From assembly GCA_025358455.1 (NCBI GenBank), contig JANYJP010000086.1, positions 1-35,091 of the forward strand: DNA of 35,091 nt. The letters are read 5' to 3'. The notes beneath the pieces were generated by a model. That model saw only the letters and a list, made by a program, of their open reading frames with translations, was not told where the DNA came from and did not search any database. This DNA is from Bacteroidales bacterium (GTDB taxonomy: Bacteria > Bacteroidota > Bacteroidia > Bacteroidales > VadinHA17). The position numbers and the translations under genes were made by a program. Below, piece after piece: positions 1 through 6,226 of this stretch (position 1 is the stretch's first letter; every line of letters begins with the position of its first letter).

Positions 1-428
1 CCTTTTTCATTATTCTGGAAAGCAAGCTCTTTATTGACACTTCGCAACTCAATTGACCACGTTTGCTCAGCAATGTCTCTGGCCATTACAACTGCACCAA
101 GCACCTTTCCTTTATTATCCTTATAAACTGATCCGTTAAATAATACATCTGTAAGCTTTCCATCTTTTTGAAGAAAGGTAAGGGGGGAATTAGTCATGGA
201 TCCTTTTGCGAACACTTCCTGGTAAACTTTGCGTGCTTTTTGTGGTTCAGTAAAATAATCAAAGAAGTCAGTGCCCGTGAGGTTTTCACGTGTGATTCCA
301 GTAATTTTTACTAAAGCCTCATTCACATCCATAATCTTCCCTTCAGTGTTTATTGTAACGAGAGGATCCAGGCTGGCTTCTATCAAACTTCTGGCATATT
401 GTGATTCATGAGTTATTGTAGTATTCAT
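1..428 (-). CDS. PAS-domain sensor protein, N-terminal part (cut by window edge)
   Basis: The reading frame starts at the ATG at 428 and runs off the left edge, so only about 142 codons are visible. Residues 10-122 read as a PAS domain: ARSLIEASLDPLVTIN, then DVNEA, and a closing GAVVMARDIAEQ of the PAC type. It ends in the start of a linker, NKELAFQN. In related Bacteroidota sensor kinases this linker is repeated as a heptad-like coiled coil joining PAS modules to a histidine kinase. That family pattern suggests a PAS histidine kinase, but no kinase domain is in the window. The gene follows the AraC-type regulator on the same strand by 39 bases, so the two are probably co-transcribed. The signal sensed cannot be deduced. 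Confidence 0.8.
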   Translation of the reverse strand, partial: MNTTITHESQYARSLIEASLDPLVTINTEGKIMDVNEALVKITGITRENLTGTDFFDYFTEPQKARKVYQEVFAKGSMTNSPLTFLQKDGKLTDVLFNGSVYKDNKGKVLGAVVMARDIAEQTWSIELRSVNKELAFQNNEK

Positions 429-467
429 ATTTGTTTTTGAAATATTTATTTATGTTGCTTTAATAAC

Positions 468-1043
468 TTATTCTAGTCGCCTTCCAATTTCTTCAATCGG
501 ATTACGTCTTTTGTTTTTTAGATTTTTGAAATGAGAAGGTGAAAAACCTGTAATCATTTTAAATTGATTAGACAAATGTGAAACGCTGCAATAGTGCATA
601 TTCCAGGCAATTTCTTTAAGGCTTAGTTCATCGTAAATGATTAATTCTTTTACTCTTTCAATTTTATGAGTTATGATAAATTTCTCTATAGTAATTCCCT
701 GAACATCTGAGAATAAATTTGACAGATATGTATAATCATAGTCTAATTTCTCTGCTAAGTAATCAGAAAAGTTTGTCTTAGGCGTTTCATCCTTATAATG
801 AATCATTTCAATGACAATATTCTTTATTTTTTCAACAAGCACCGCCCTCTTATCGTCCATTAATTCTAACCCTGATCTAAGAAGTGCTATTCTTATTTGC
901 TCAAGCTGATCAGTTGTGATATTCTCCATTATATCTACCACTCCCATATCGACAAGCACGAAGTGAAGTCCAAGTTCCTTCAGCACTTCTTTCACTGTCA
1001 ATTTGCAGCGGTTACTGACCATATATTTAATATATATCTTCAA
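468..1043 (-). CDS. AraC-family transcriptional regulator
   Basis: 191 aa. The C-terminal half (about residues 90-180) is an AraC-type double helix-turn-helix. Visible features are a first recognition region around DYTYLSNLFSDVQGITIE, the IERVKELI helix, and a second HTH with LSLKEIAWNMHY, SVSHLSNQFK and TGFSPSHFK. The N-terminal 90 residues are not a classic sugar-binding cupin and are probably a small interaction domain. The start ATG at 1043 gives MKIYIKYMVSNRCK. The internal Met8 is an alternative start, but the upstream residues resemble those of relatives. It lies upstream of the PAS sensor gene, and the pair may form one signalling unit, which is an inference. No target operator is recognised. 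Confidence 0.85.
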   Translation of the reverse strand: MKIYIKYMVSNRCKLTVKEVLKELGLHFVLVDMGVVDIMENITTDQLEQIRIALLRSGLELMDDKRAVLVEKIKNIVIEMIHYKDETPKTNFSDYLAEKLDYDYTYLSNLFSDVQGITIEKFIITHKIERVKELIIYDELSLKEIAWNMHYCSVSHLSNQFKMITGFSPSHFKNLKNKRRNPIEEIGRRLE

Positions 1044-1440
1044 AATAGAGCTATGTTTTTTAGATTGTAAGAAGTCCTCTTGGTAATTAAAATTAAGTGC
1101 GATATTTAATTAGTAGCATCAGTTGGGGAGATGAATATTCTCAAGCGTAGAACTTTCCCAATTGACAAGGGGCTTCATTAATGGGTGCAATAGTACATCA
1201 ATTATAATGATATCTGTTGCAAAATTCCCGAAATAAGTTGCATTATTCACGTATTTTCCACCAGTTTTTTGGTTAGGCAGGAATAATATTTTAGACCATT
1301 ATGCGTAACAAGCTGTAGAGCAGTATATAATGATAGTCAAAAAGAAAACTTATGGGCAAATAGCTACTGCTTTTGTACAAGGTGCTTGATTAGGGATAAT
1401 TGATCGATGGATTGGACATAAAGAGCAACCAGAGAATTAA
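1044..1440. other. Stretch with no recognised gene
   Basis: AT-rich DNA between the AraC-type regulator start and the decayed DUF362 gene. It has short broken frames only. A fragment at about 1331-1440 (+) reads KKKTYGQIATAFVQG, stop, then LGIIDRWIGHKEQPEN. This could be a relic of a helix-turn-helix or recombinase gene but is too short to assign. It should also hold the promoter for the regulator, but no clear TAnnTTTG element was found next to the start. Confidence 0.4.
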
Positions 1441-2223
1441 AAAAAGAGACTATCAGCCGTTCCGGACGGAGGGTTGCCGGCCCGGGCACTTTCTGTCAGG
1501 TAATAATCACTGTACTTCATGTCCGGTGCATTTGGTTAAACCCGGTTGAGTATGCGTTTTTACGCCAGTCGTATTCAATACTTGTGCATCCGAAAAAGTT
1601 CTTTGCACAAAGAGTTACTCCCTGACTTACGTGACCTTTCATCAATGCCATGTCGATTAAATAGTCGGCTTCCACCACACAAGTTGCTATTTGTATTTTC
1701 ATGTGCTCCGGTGTTGTTCTGGTTAATTTTTAATGGTCACCTTCTCACCGGGTTTATATCCTGAATCAGCATTCCGTTTAGTTTTATTGAAGGAATGAAA
1801 TAAGGCATCCCATGATTTTTTTCATTTTTAATATTGGTTAAGCTCAATAGGGTTTGAGATAAAAGCTTATCTGTCTCACCCTGGTTGTTGAACTGATCTT
1901 CCCACCAAAATCCGGTTTTCCCATCCCAGGAAGCAATTTCGGGGTTATGCCCCCAGGCAACTCTTCCGGGGAAAATACCCCGGCCAATTCCAAGAGGGAT
2001 ATTGGTTTTGTACCATATTTCCAGTGAGTTGGTATTAACTTTTGCTTCGGCAGTTTGTTTTGCTTTTTTGAACGCGAAGGTTGACGCTGCCATCGCCATG
2101 AGCCAGATTATAAAGCCTGACATGATGGATACTAATTATTACCGGCAGCCGAATTTGTTTTAAGAAAACCATAATTTACTTTATCCAGCCCGGTAGTTTT
2201 TGTAATCTTTCTTCCTGATTCAT
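1441..2223 (-). pseudogene. Decayed DUF362 family gene
   Basis: Three separate frames on the minus strand match successive parts of the DUF362 family. Frame 2123-1737 begins with a membrane segment (SGFIIWLMAMAAS) and then GIFPGRVAW and GKTGFWWED, the family's N-terminal hallmarks; it ends after a degraded HG...IKLNG stretch. Frame 1702-1517 carries CVVEADYLIDMALMKGHV and the FFGCTSIEYDWRKNA segment. Frame 1520-1441 carries MKYSDYYLTESARAGNPPSG, the family C-terminal region. A short frame from 2223 (MNQEERLQKLPGW) may be the original N-terminus. About 200 residues remain of a family usually well above 400, so several internal deletions and frameshifts are implied. DUF362 proteins are thought to be exported iron-sulfur-associated proteins of unclear function. 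This copy is almost surely inactive. Confidence 0.8.
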
Positions 2224-2256
2224 AATCTTATATTTTAATAAAGGTTATAAACTTGT

Positions 2257-2904
2257 TCAAATACACCCCACAATATCCGAAAAATATAGCACAGTTGGTT
2301 TCCCGACTGGATTTTTACTTAGAATAACCATTGCCTTTGCAAGTTTATCCGCCGGCATGCTCCTGTATTTTTTGGAAGATCCTGCTAAAATCGGATCTAT
2401 TATTCTCATCACGCCAAAAGCAATTTTCTCAGCAAATCTGAAATCATTCCTTTTCCCCACTAAAAAACCTGGTCTGAAATGAAAAGTCTTATTGGGAAAG
2501 AATTTCTCTGTTCCATTTTCCATTTCAGCTTTTGTTTTCAGATAAAATCCACCGTTCATCTTTGCACCAACGCTGGAAACATTCAACATTAGTCCGGCCC
2601 CGTTTTTTGAAGCAATTCCGGCAAAAGCTATTGGCAAATCTCTGTCAATCCGTTGTTGTTCTTCTTTACTCCCTGCTTGTTTTATCGTTGTTCCCAGGGC
2701 ATTGAAAAGTACATCACCTTGAATATCAGTACTCATAGCGCTTATGTCTTTCATAGGATTAACTATTTCTTTCAGTTTTGGATTAACTATGCCGGTGGGT
2801 TTTCTGACAAATATCCTCACTTCCGAAAAATCCTTATCGTTCAAAACTTCTTTCAAAATCAAATTTCCAACTAACCCGGTTGCACCAATTATAATTGCTT
2901 TCAT
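2257..2904 (-). CDS. Atypical SDR, TIP30/HTATIP2-like NAD(P)-binding protein
   Basis: 215 aa. The N-terminus KAIIIGATGLVG (residues 7-13 GATGLVG) is the Rossmann dinucleotide-binding motif of extended or atypical SDRs. NALGTTIKQAGS and NVSSVGAKMNG follow, and YLKTK supplies a YxxxK pair like the SDR catalytic Tyr/Lys. FRPGFLVGKR is typical of the HTATIP2/TIP30-like branch. The length fits that family. The substrate is unknown. A good promoter precedes it on the minus strand: TAACTTTG at 2933-2926 with TTTG at 2958-2955, 21 bases apart. It is divergent from the acylphosphatase gene, so the 2905-3049 gap holds two promoters. Confidence 0.8.
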   Translation of the reverse strand: MKAIIIGATGLVGNLILKEVLNDKDFSEVRIFVRKPTGIVNPKLKEIVNPMKDISAMSTDIQGDVLFNALGTTIKQAGSKEEQQRIDRDLPIAFAGIASKNGAGLMLNVSSVGAKMNGGFYLKTKAEMENGTEKFFPNKTFHFRPGFLVGKRNDFRFAEKIAFGVMRIIDPILAGSSKKYRSMPADKLAKAMVILSKNPVGKPTVLYFSDIVGCI

Positions 2905-2925
2905 GTATTAATAGCCATTAAGTTA

Positions 2926-2958
2926 CAAAGTTATAAATTTACACATTTTGGCGGCAAA
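2926..2958 (-). promoter_or_regulatory. Promoter of the TIP30-like SDR gene
   Basis: On the minus strand there is a TAACTTTG (-7 type) at 2933-2926 and a TTTG (-33 type) at 2958-2955. The spacing is 21 bases, within the range known for the Bacteroidota primary sigma factor. The ATG is at 2904. Confidence 0.6.
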
Positions 2959-3032
2959 ATGTTTTCTTTATGCAAATCTTGTTCTACCGATTAGGATTTG
3001 TTAACACGGATGGACTAAATAATAATTCATAT

Positions 3033-3040
3033 TAACTTTG
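3033..3040 (+). promoter_or_regulatory. -7 element upstream of acylphosphatase
   Basis: TAACTTTG matches TAnnTTTG. It ends only 9 bases before the ATG at 3050, so the transcript should have a leader of a few bases at most. It excludes the TTG at 3038 as a start, since that triplet lies inside the element. No convincing -33 box was seen. Confidence 0.5.
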
Positions 3041-3049
3041 TTTTCAGCT

Positions 3050-3328
3050 ATGGAGGACAAACAGCTATATAGAATTTATATTACAGGACACGTTCAGGGT
3101 GTCGGATTCAGATGGAGTGCTGCTGGAGAAGCTCATAAACTGGGCATCAACGGGTTTGTTAAAAATTTGTCCGATGGGAGTGTCTACATTGAAGCGGAAG
3201 GATCAACGGAACAGTTGAACTCTTTTGTTGAATGGTGCAGAAAAGGCCCGGGGTTTGGTTTTGTGGAATCTGTAAACGTGGAAACTCAGCCTACGGTTAA
3301 TTATACAGACTTTCGGATTGGATCATAA
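3050..3328 (+). CDS. acyP: Acylphosphatase
   Basis: 92 aa from the ATG at 3050, a normal length for this small family, which hydrolyses carboxyl-phosphate bonds such as acyl phosphates in the cytoplasm. The signature GHVQGVGFRW places the phosphate-binding arginine at residue 21. GFVKNLSDGSVYIEAEG supplies the catalytic asparagine at residue 39 and the second family motif. A longer frame could start at a TTG at 3038, but that triplet sits inside a TAACTTTG promoter element, so the ATG at 3050 is preferred. The gene stands alone on the plus strand, divergent from the SDR gene. Its physiological substrate is not known from context. Confidence 0.93.
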   Translation: MEDKQLYRIYITGHVQGVGFRWSAAGEAHKLGINGFVKNLSDGSVYIEAEGSTEQLNSFVEWCRKGPGFGFVESVNVETQPTVNYTDFRIGS

Positions 3329-3436
3329 CCTTTGTATAAATCAAAGATTCAGGTTTAAACTATCTGACAAGCTCGACGGGCATTTCAGTTAATTAATGGT
3401 TTGGAAATAAGCTCAGTATGAAAAGATGCTTATATA

Positions 3437-3904
3437 TCACTTATTATTCCAGACAAGCTGATATTGTGTGCAGGTATTGGCGTCAATGTTTATAAGTATA
3501 TTCCAGTACTCAAATCCCGTTTGATCTTTTACACTAAGAGTGTAGGCATGAGTTTTAACTTTTCCCAAATCTTCTGTTGCAGTTATTGAACCATTCTGAC
3601 CACAAGCAGGAGACCCGGACCAGAAGACACTTGTTGCAGAAGAACCTATAACCTGACCTCCAAGATAGAATGTCAGAGCATTTGCCCCGTCAGCAATAAG
3701 CCCGTCAGAAGCAATCTTGTCATACCAAAAAACAATCTCCCCATCAAACAAACAGCTTCCATCATCTTCCTGTGCAGTTGCATTGTAATCCTTACTGTCT
3801 TTGTCCATACAGCCTCTGATTTTGTTGTCTTTTTTACAACTGTTTGTTATTGAGAATCCACCTATCAGAATTACAAAAATAAAAAGTGAAATTGCTTTTT
3901 TCAT
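3437..3904 (-). CDS. Lipoprotein with a calcium-binding-like GC..D..YN..DDGSC motif
   Basis: 155 aa. An N-terminal signal (MKKAISLFIFVILIGGF) ends in the lipobox SITNSC, so Cys22 should be lipidated and the protein anchored in the envelope. Directly after it is RGCMDKDSKDYNATAQEDDGSC, a single copy of an acidic cysteine-pair motif often found in secreted Bacteroidota proteins. There it appears as GCTDP..NYN..A..DDGSC repeats and is presumed to bind metal. The rest (about 55-155) is beta-rich with a further cysteine pair (PACGQNG and NTCTQY) and resembles no enzyme known to me. Function unknown. It is convergent with acyP and divergent from the CHRD gene. Confidence 0.75.
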   Translation of the reverse strand: MKKAISLFIFVILIGGFSITNSCKKDNKIRGCMDKDSKDYNATAQEDDGSCLFDGEIVFWYDKIASDGLIADGANALTFYLGGQVIGSSATSVFWSGSPACGQNGSITATEDLGKVKTHAYTLSVKDQTGFEYWNILINIDANTCTQYQLVWNNK

Positions 3905-4096
3905 CTGTTCATCTATTTATGTTATTCTTTCTTTAAATCATTTTAATAATTAAACATTTTCCTGTGCTTTTTGTTTAAAATTCAATAGAATTATGATAAG
4001 CATATTGACTAACTAAATTTAATATGATGTGAGTCAGGCCTTTGGTAAGATAGATTGAGAATAATTATGTTTAAACCTTTAAATACTTAATTTATC

Positions 4097-4582
4097 ATGA
4101 GAACAAAAATAAGCGCACTTAAAAACCCTTTCAATTTGTATGGGAAGAGATTTCTGGTTAAACAAATTCTATTTGTTGTTATAGCCGGCATCCTTATTAC
4201 AGCATCCTCCTGCAAAAAGACAAAAGATGCAAATGTTACATTCAAGGCGACAATCAATGGAACCAGCGAAACTCCTTCCAATGCTTCCACTGCAACAGGA
4301 ACAGCAACCCTGACATTTAATACAAGCACAAAAATGTTTAACATTGTTGTAACGTTCAGTGGCATAACTGCAACGGCCTCACATATTCATAAAGGCGACA
4401 TGGGGGTGGCAGGGAGTGTTGTATTTGGTTTTACCTCACCAATAACATCTCCGATAAAATATAATTCTGTTGCATTAGACGCGACACAAGAAGCAGATCT
4501 TAATGCAGATTTATATTATGTAAATATTCATTCAGCAGCATTTCCTGGTGGAGAAATCAGAGGACAGCTTATTAAACAATAA
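4097..4582 (+). CDS. CHRD-domain lipoprotein
   Basis: 161 aa. The N-terminus is long and basic and leads to a hydrophobic segment (QILFVVIAGILITASS) with the lipobox TASSC at about residue 39, so it is a probable lipoprotein with an extended n-region. Residues 47-160 match a CHRD domain: FKATINGTSETP at its start, ATGTATLTFN, the HIHKGDMGVAGSVV segment, and the hallmark ending YYVNIHSAAFPGGEIRGQL. CHRD domains occur in chordin and in many bacterial envelope proteins; their bacterial role is undefined. It is a single gene. A hairpin with a T-run follows at 4602-4640. Confidence 0.85.
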   Translation: MRTKISALKNPFNLYGKRFLVKQILFVVIAGILITASSCKKTKDANVTFKATINGTSETPSNASTATGTATLTFNTSTKMFNIVVTFSGITATASHIHKGDMGVAGSVVFGFTSPITSPIKYNSVALDATQEADLNADLYYVNIHSAAFPGGEIRGQLIKQ

Positions 4583-4601
4583 AATACTGCCTTGCAAAAA
4601 A

Positions 4602-4640
4602 CGCCCACTGATTCCGGTTGACGGACAGTGAGCGCTTTTT
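4602..4640 (+). terminator. Rho-independent terminator after the CHRD gene
   Basis: Stem CGCCCACTG pairing with CAGTGAGCG (one C-A mismatch) around a loop of about 12 bases, followed directly by CTTTTT. It lies 20 bases after the CHRD stop codon and before the convergent DUF1080 gene, so it may also serve the other strand. Confidence 0.6.
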
Positions 4641-4673
4641 ATAGCTATATTTAATTATGAAGCTGAACTGAAG

Positions 4674-5408
4674 TTACTTCAGCTCCCTTATTTTAATATT
4701 TCTGAACCAGACAGGATACCCATGGTCCTGAAGTCCGATAAAACCTTCTTTAGATATGCCTTCGGTAAAGCCCGGGAAATCCTTGAACTTACTTTTTGCA
4801 ATCATAGCATCCCATGCAGGGGTCCACAGTTCATACTCAACAACCTTTACCCCATTCTGAATGTGTGTTACTTTCCCGTTCTCAACCCTGATAACAATAG
4901 TATTCCACTGACCGGCGGGATGAACAGTTTTTGGATCAGCTGCAATCATATCATACAGAGATCCGGCAAGATGACTTGGTATCTTATTGTCTGTTGCGTC
5001 GACATTATCGAGGATCTGGACCTCCGGAGCCGCGTAATAGATTTCTTTACCAGGAACTTCCCGTACATTATAGAAAATTCCGGAGTTGGCCATTTTACTG
5101 GCTTTCCAGTCAATCGATAATTCAAAATTCTTAAATTTCTTTTCACCATATACAATATCCCCGTTTGAACCGGAACCGGGTTGCTTCCCTTCGCCTGTGA
5201 ATACCTTCATTGCCTGATCCTCAATCTTCCAGTTAATAGGCATGGCAGTTCCATTACACTGTCTCCAACCAGTGAAATCACTGCCGTTATATAGCAGAAC
5301 CCAACCGTCTTTTTTCTCTTTATTTGTGAGGTTGTTAACACCCTGTCCGAATGATGGGAGCATAATAAGAAATGCTGCTGCAAATGATAAAATAATGTTT
5401 CGTTTCAT
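4674..5408 (-). CDS. Secreted DUF1080 (3-keto-disaccharide hydrolase domain) protein
   Basis: 244 aa with a signal peptide (about residues 1-22, ending SFGQG). The mature part is a single DUF1080 domain. It begins DGWVLLYNGSDFTGW, continues with GDIVYGEKKFKNFELSIDWK and NSGIFYNV, and ends with GFIGLQDHGYPVWFRNIKIREL. This concanavalin-like domain is now linked to cleavage of 3-keto-glycosides in sugar degradation, and the length is typical. No 3-keto-sugar dehydrogenase gene lies nearby, so the substrate is unclear. A TAATTTTG element at 5445-5438 on the minus strand probably drives it with a leader of about 25 bases. Confidence 0.85.
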   Translation of the reverse strand: MKRNIILSFAAAFLIMLPSFGQGVNNLTNKEKKDGWVLLYNGSDFTGWRQCNGTAMPINWKIEDQAMKVFTGEGKQPGSGSNGDIVYGEKKFKNFELSIDWKASKMANSGIFYNVREVPGKEIYYAAPEVQILDNVDATDNKIPSHLAGSLYDMIAADPKTVHPAGQWNTIVIRVENGKVTHIQNGVKVVEYELWTPAWDAMIAKSKFKDFPGFTEGISKEGFIGLQDHGYPVWFRNIKIRELK

Positions 5409-5550
5409 ATTATAAAAATTTAAATAAATTACTAATACAAAATTATAAAAAAATGACCAGCAAAAGAAGAAAAAAATATTGTAACCCCCAGTGAGCGAAA
5501 CCCCGATTTAATTCCCCTGAGGGTAAAAACTTCTTTTTTATAAGTATTTT

Positions 5551-5586
5551 CTCCCCTGACAGGGGAGATATCCCGCTTTGGCGGGA
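5551..5586. repeat. Pair of perfect palindromes in the intergenic region
   Basis: CTCCCCTGACAGGGGAG (5551-5567, 8-bp arms) followed by TCCCGCTTTGGCGGGA (5571-5586, 6-bp arms). The second palindrome recurs in slightly changed form at 10889-10905 and 31140-31154, so it is a dispersed element. Apart from these, 5409-5675 holds no gene that I can support. Confidence 0.6.
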
Positions 5587-5675
5587 CAAAAGGGTTTCAA
5601 TCTTTGAGACAAAATCCATTCGGAGAAGATGCGCACTAATTCTAACAACCATATTACCAGCTCAATACAATAAAC

Positions 5676-5691
5676 GACTAGAATAATAGTC
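5676..5691. promoter_or_regulatory. BlaI-type operator, distal dyad
   Basis: GACTAGAATAATAGTC is a dyad with arms GACTA/TAGTC. BlaI/MecI repressors bind dyads with ACTA..TAGT-type half sites. It lies exactly 40 bp upstream, centre to centre, of a second dyad with the same arms and the same length. Confidence 0.65.
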
Positions 5692-5708
5692 ATTTTTATC
5701 GTAAAATA

Positions 5709-5740
5709 TTTGCGCGACTATAAAAATAGTCATATCTTTG
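5709..5740 (+). promoter_or_regulatory. Promoter of the blaI-blaR-like operon with embedded operator
   Basis: TTTG at 5709-5712 and TATCTTTG at 5733-5740, separated by exactly 20 bases: an almost ideal Bacteroidota promoter. The spacer contains GACTATAAAAATAGTC at 5716-5731, the proximal operator dyad. A repressor bound there would block sigma-factor access. The operon's own first gene is a BlaI-family repressor, so autoregulation is the natural reading. Confidence 0.75.
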
Positions 5741-5806
5741 TTGTGAAGGATTAACTAAATGGCAGAAGGCAGAGATACTTAATGATTTTAGAACCCAGGA
5801 CCGTGG

Positions 5807-5833
5807 GACTGTAAGACTGCAATATTGCAAGAC
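5807..5833 (+). repeat. Short 8-mer tandem repeat in the blaI leader
   Basis: About 3.4 copies of a degenerate 8-mer: GACTGTAA, GACTGCAA, TATTGCAA, GAC. It lies in the untranslated leader just upstream of the repressor ATG at 5849. It looks like one more of the short tandem repeats scattered through this window. Confidence 0.45.
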
Positions 5834-5848
5834 AATAAAAATTTAATT

Positions 5849-6226
5849 ATGCAACTGACAAAAGCAGAAGAACAGGTAATGCAAATTTTATGGGACATGA
5901 AAGATGGCCTTGTAAAAGATATCCGCGAGAGTTTCGGCGATCCTAAGCCGGCACGCAATACCGTATCAACTGTATTAAGGGTTCTGGAAAAGAAAGGTTA
6001 CGTAGGGCATAAAGCCTACGGGAATGTTCATTTGTATCATCCTCTTGTATCGAAAGGCGATTACTCTAAGAGCCAGCTTTTCGGCTTGATGGAGGGTTAT
6101 TTTAATAATTCGTTTCCGGCAATGGCATCATTTTTTGTCCGTGAAAAGGATTTGACTCTTACAGAACTTGAAGAATTACTTGAGGATACTAAAAGGGAGT
6201 TGTCAAAAGATAAGAAGAGAAAGTAA
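5849..6226 (+). CDS. BlaI/MecI/CopY-family transcriptional repressor
   Basis: 125 aa from the ATG at 5849 (MQLTKAEEQVMQILWDM). A TTG at 5825 would add eight residues, but it lies in a repeat in the leader and is unlikely. Residues 1-75 are the winged helix of this family: LTKAEEQVMQILW, ARNTVSTVLRVLEKKGYV and YHPLVSK. The C-terminal 50 residues form the dimerisation part that the partner protease cleaves in known systems. The gene overlaps the next by one base (TAATG), so the two are translationally coupled. Upstream are two GACTA..TAGTC dyads, one inside the promoter, consistent with derepression when the M56 partner is activated. Confidence 0.92.
   Translation: MQLTKAEEQVMQILWDMKDGLVKDIRESFGDPKPARNTVSTVLRVLEKKGYVGHKAYGNVHLYHPLVSKGDYSKSQLFGLMEGYFNNSFPAMASFFVREKDLTLTELEELLEDTKRELSKDKKRK

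Noticed and set aside
1331-1440. Possible integrase or helix-turn-helix relic (KKKTYGQIATAF, stop, DRWIGHKEQ)
   Set aside because: Under 40 residues, interrupted by a stop and without a distinctive motif; it cannot be assigned.
5443-5652. 69-residue minus-strand frame in the gap before blaI
   Set aside because: It runs through two palindromes and has no similarity to known proteins or promoter support.
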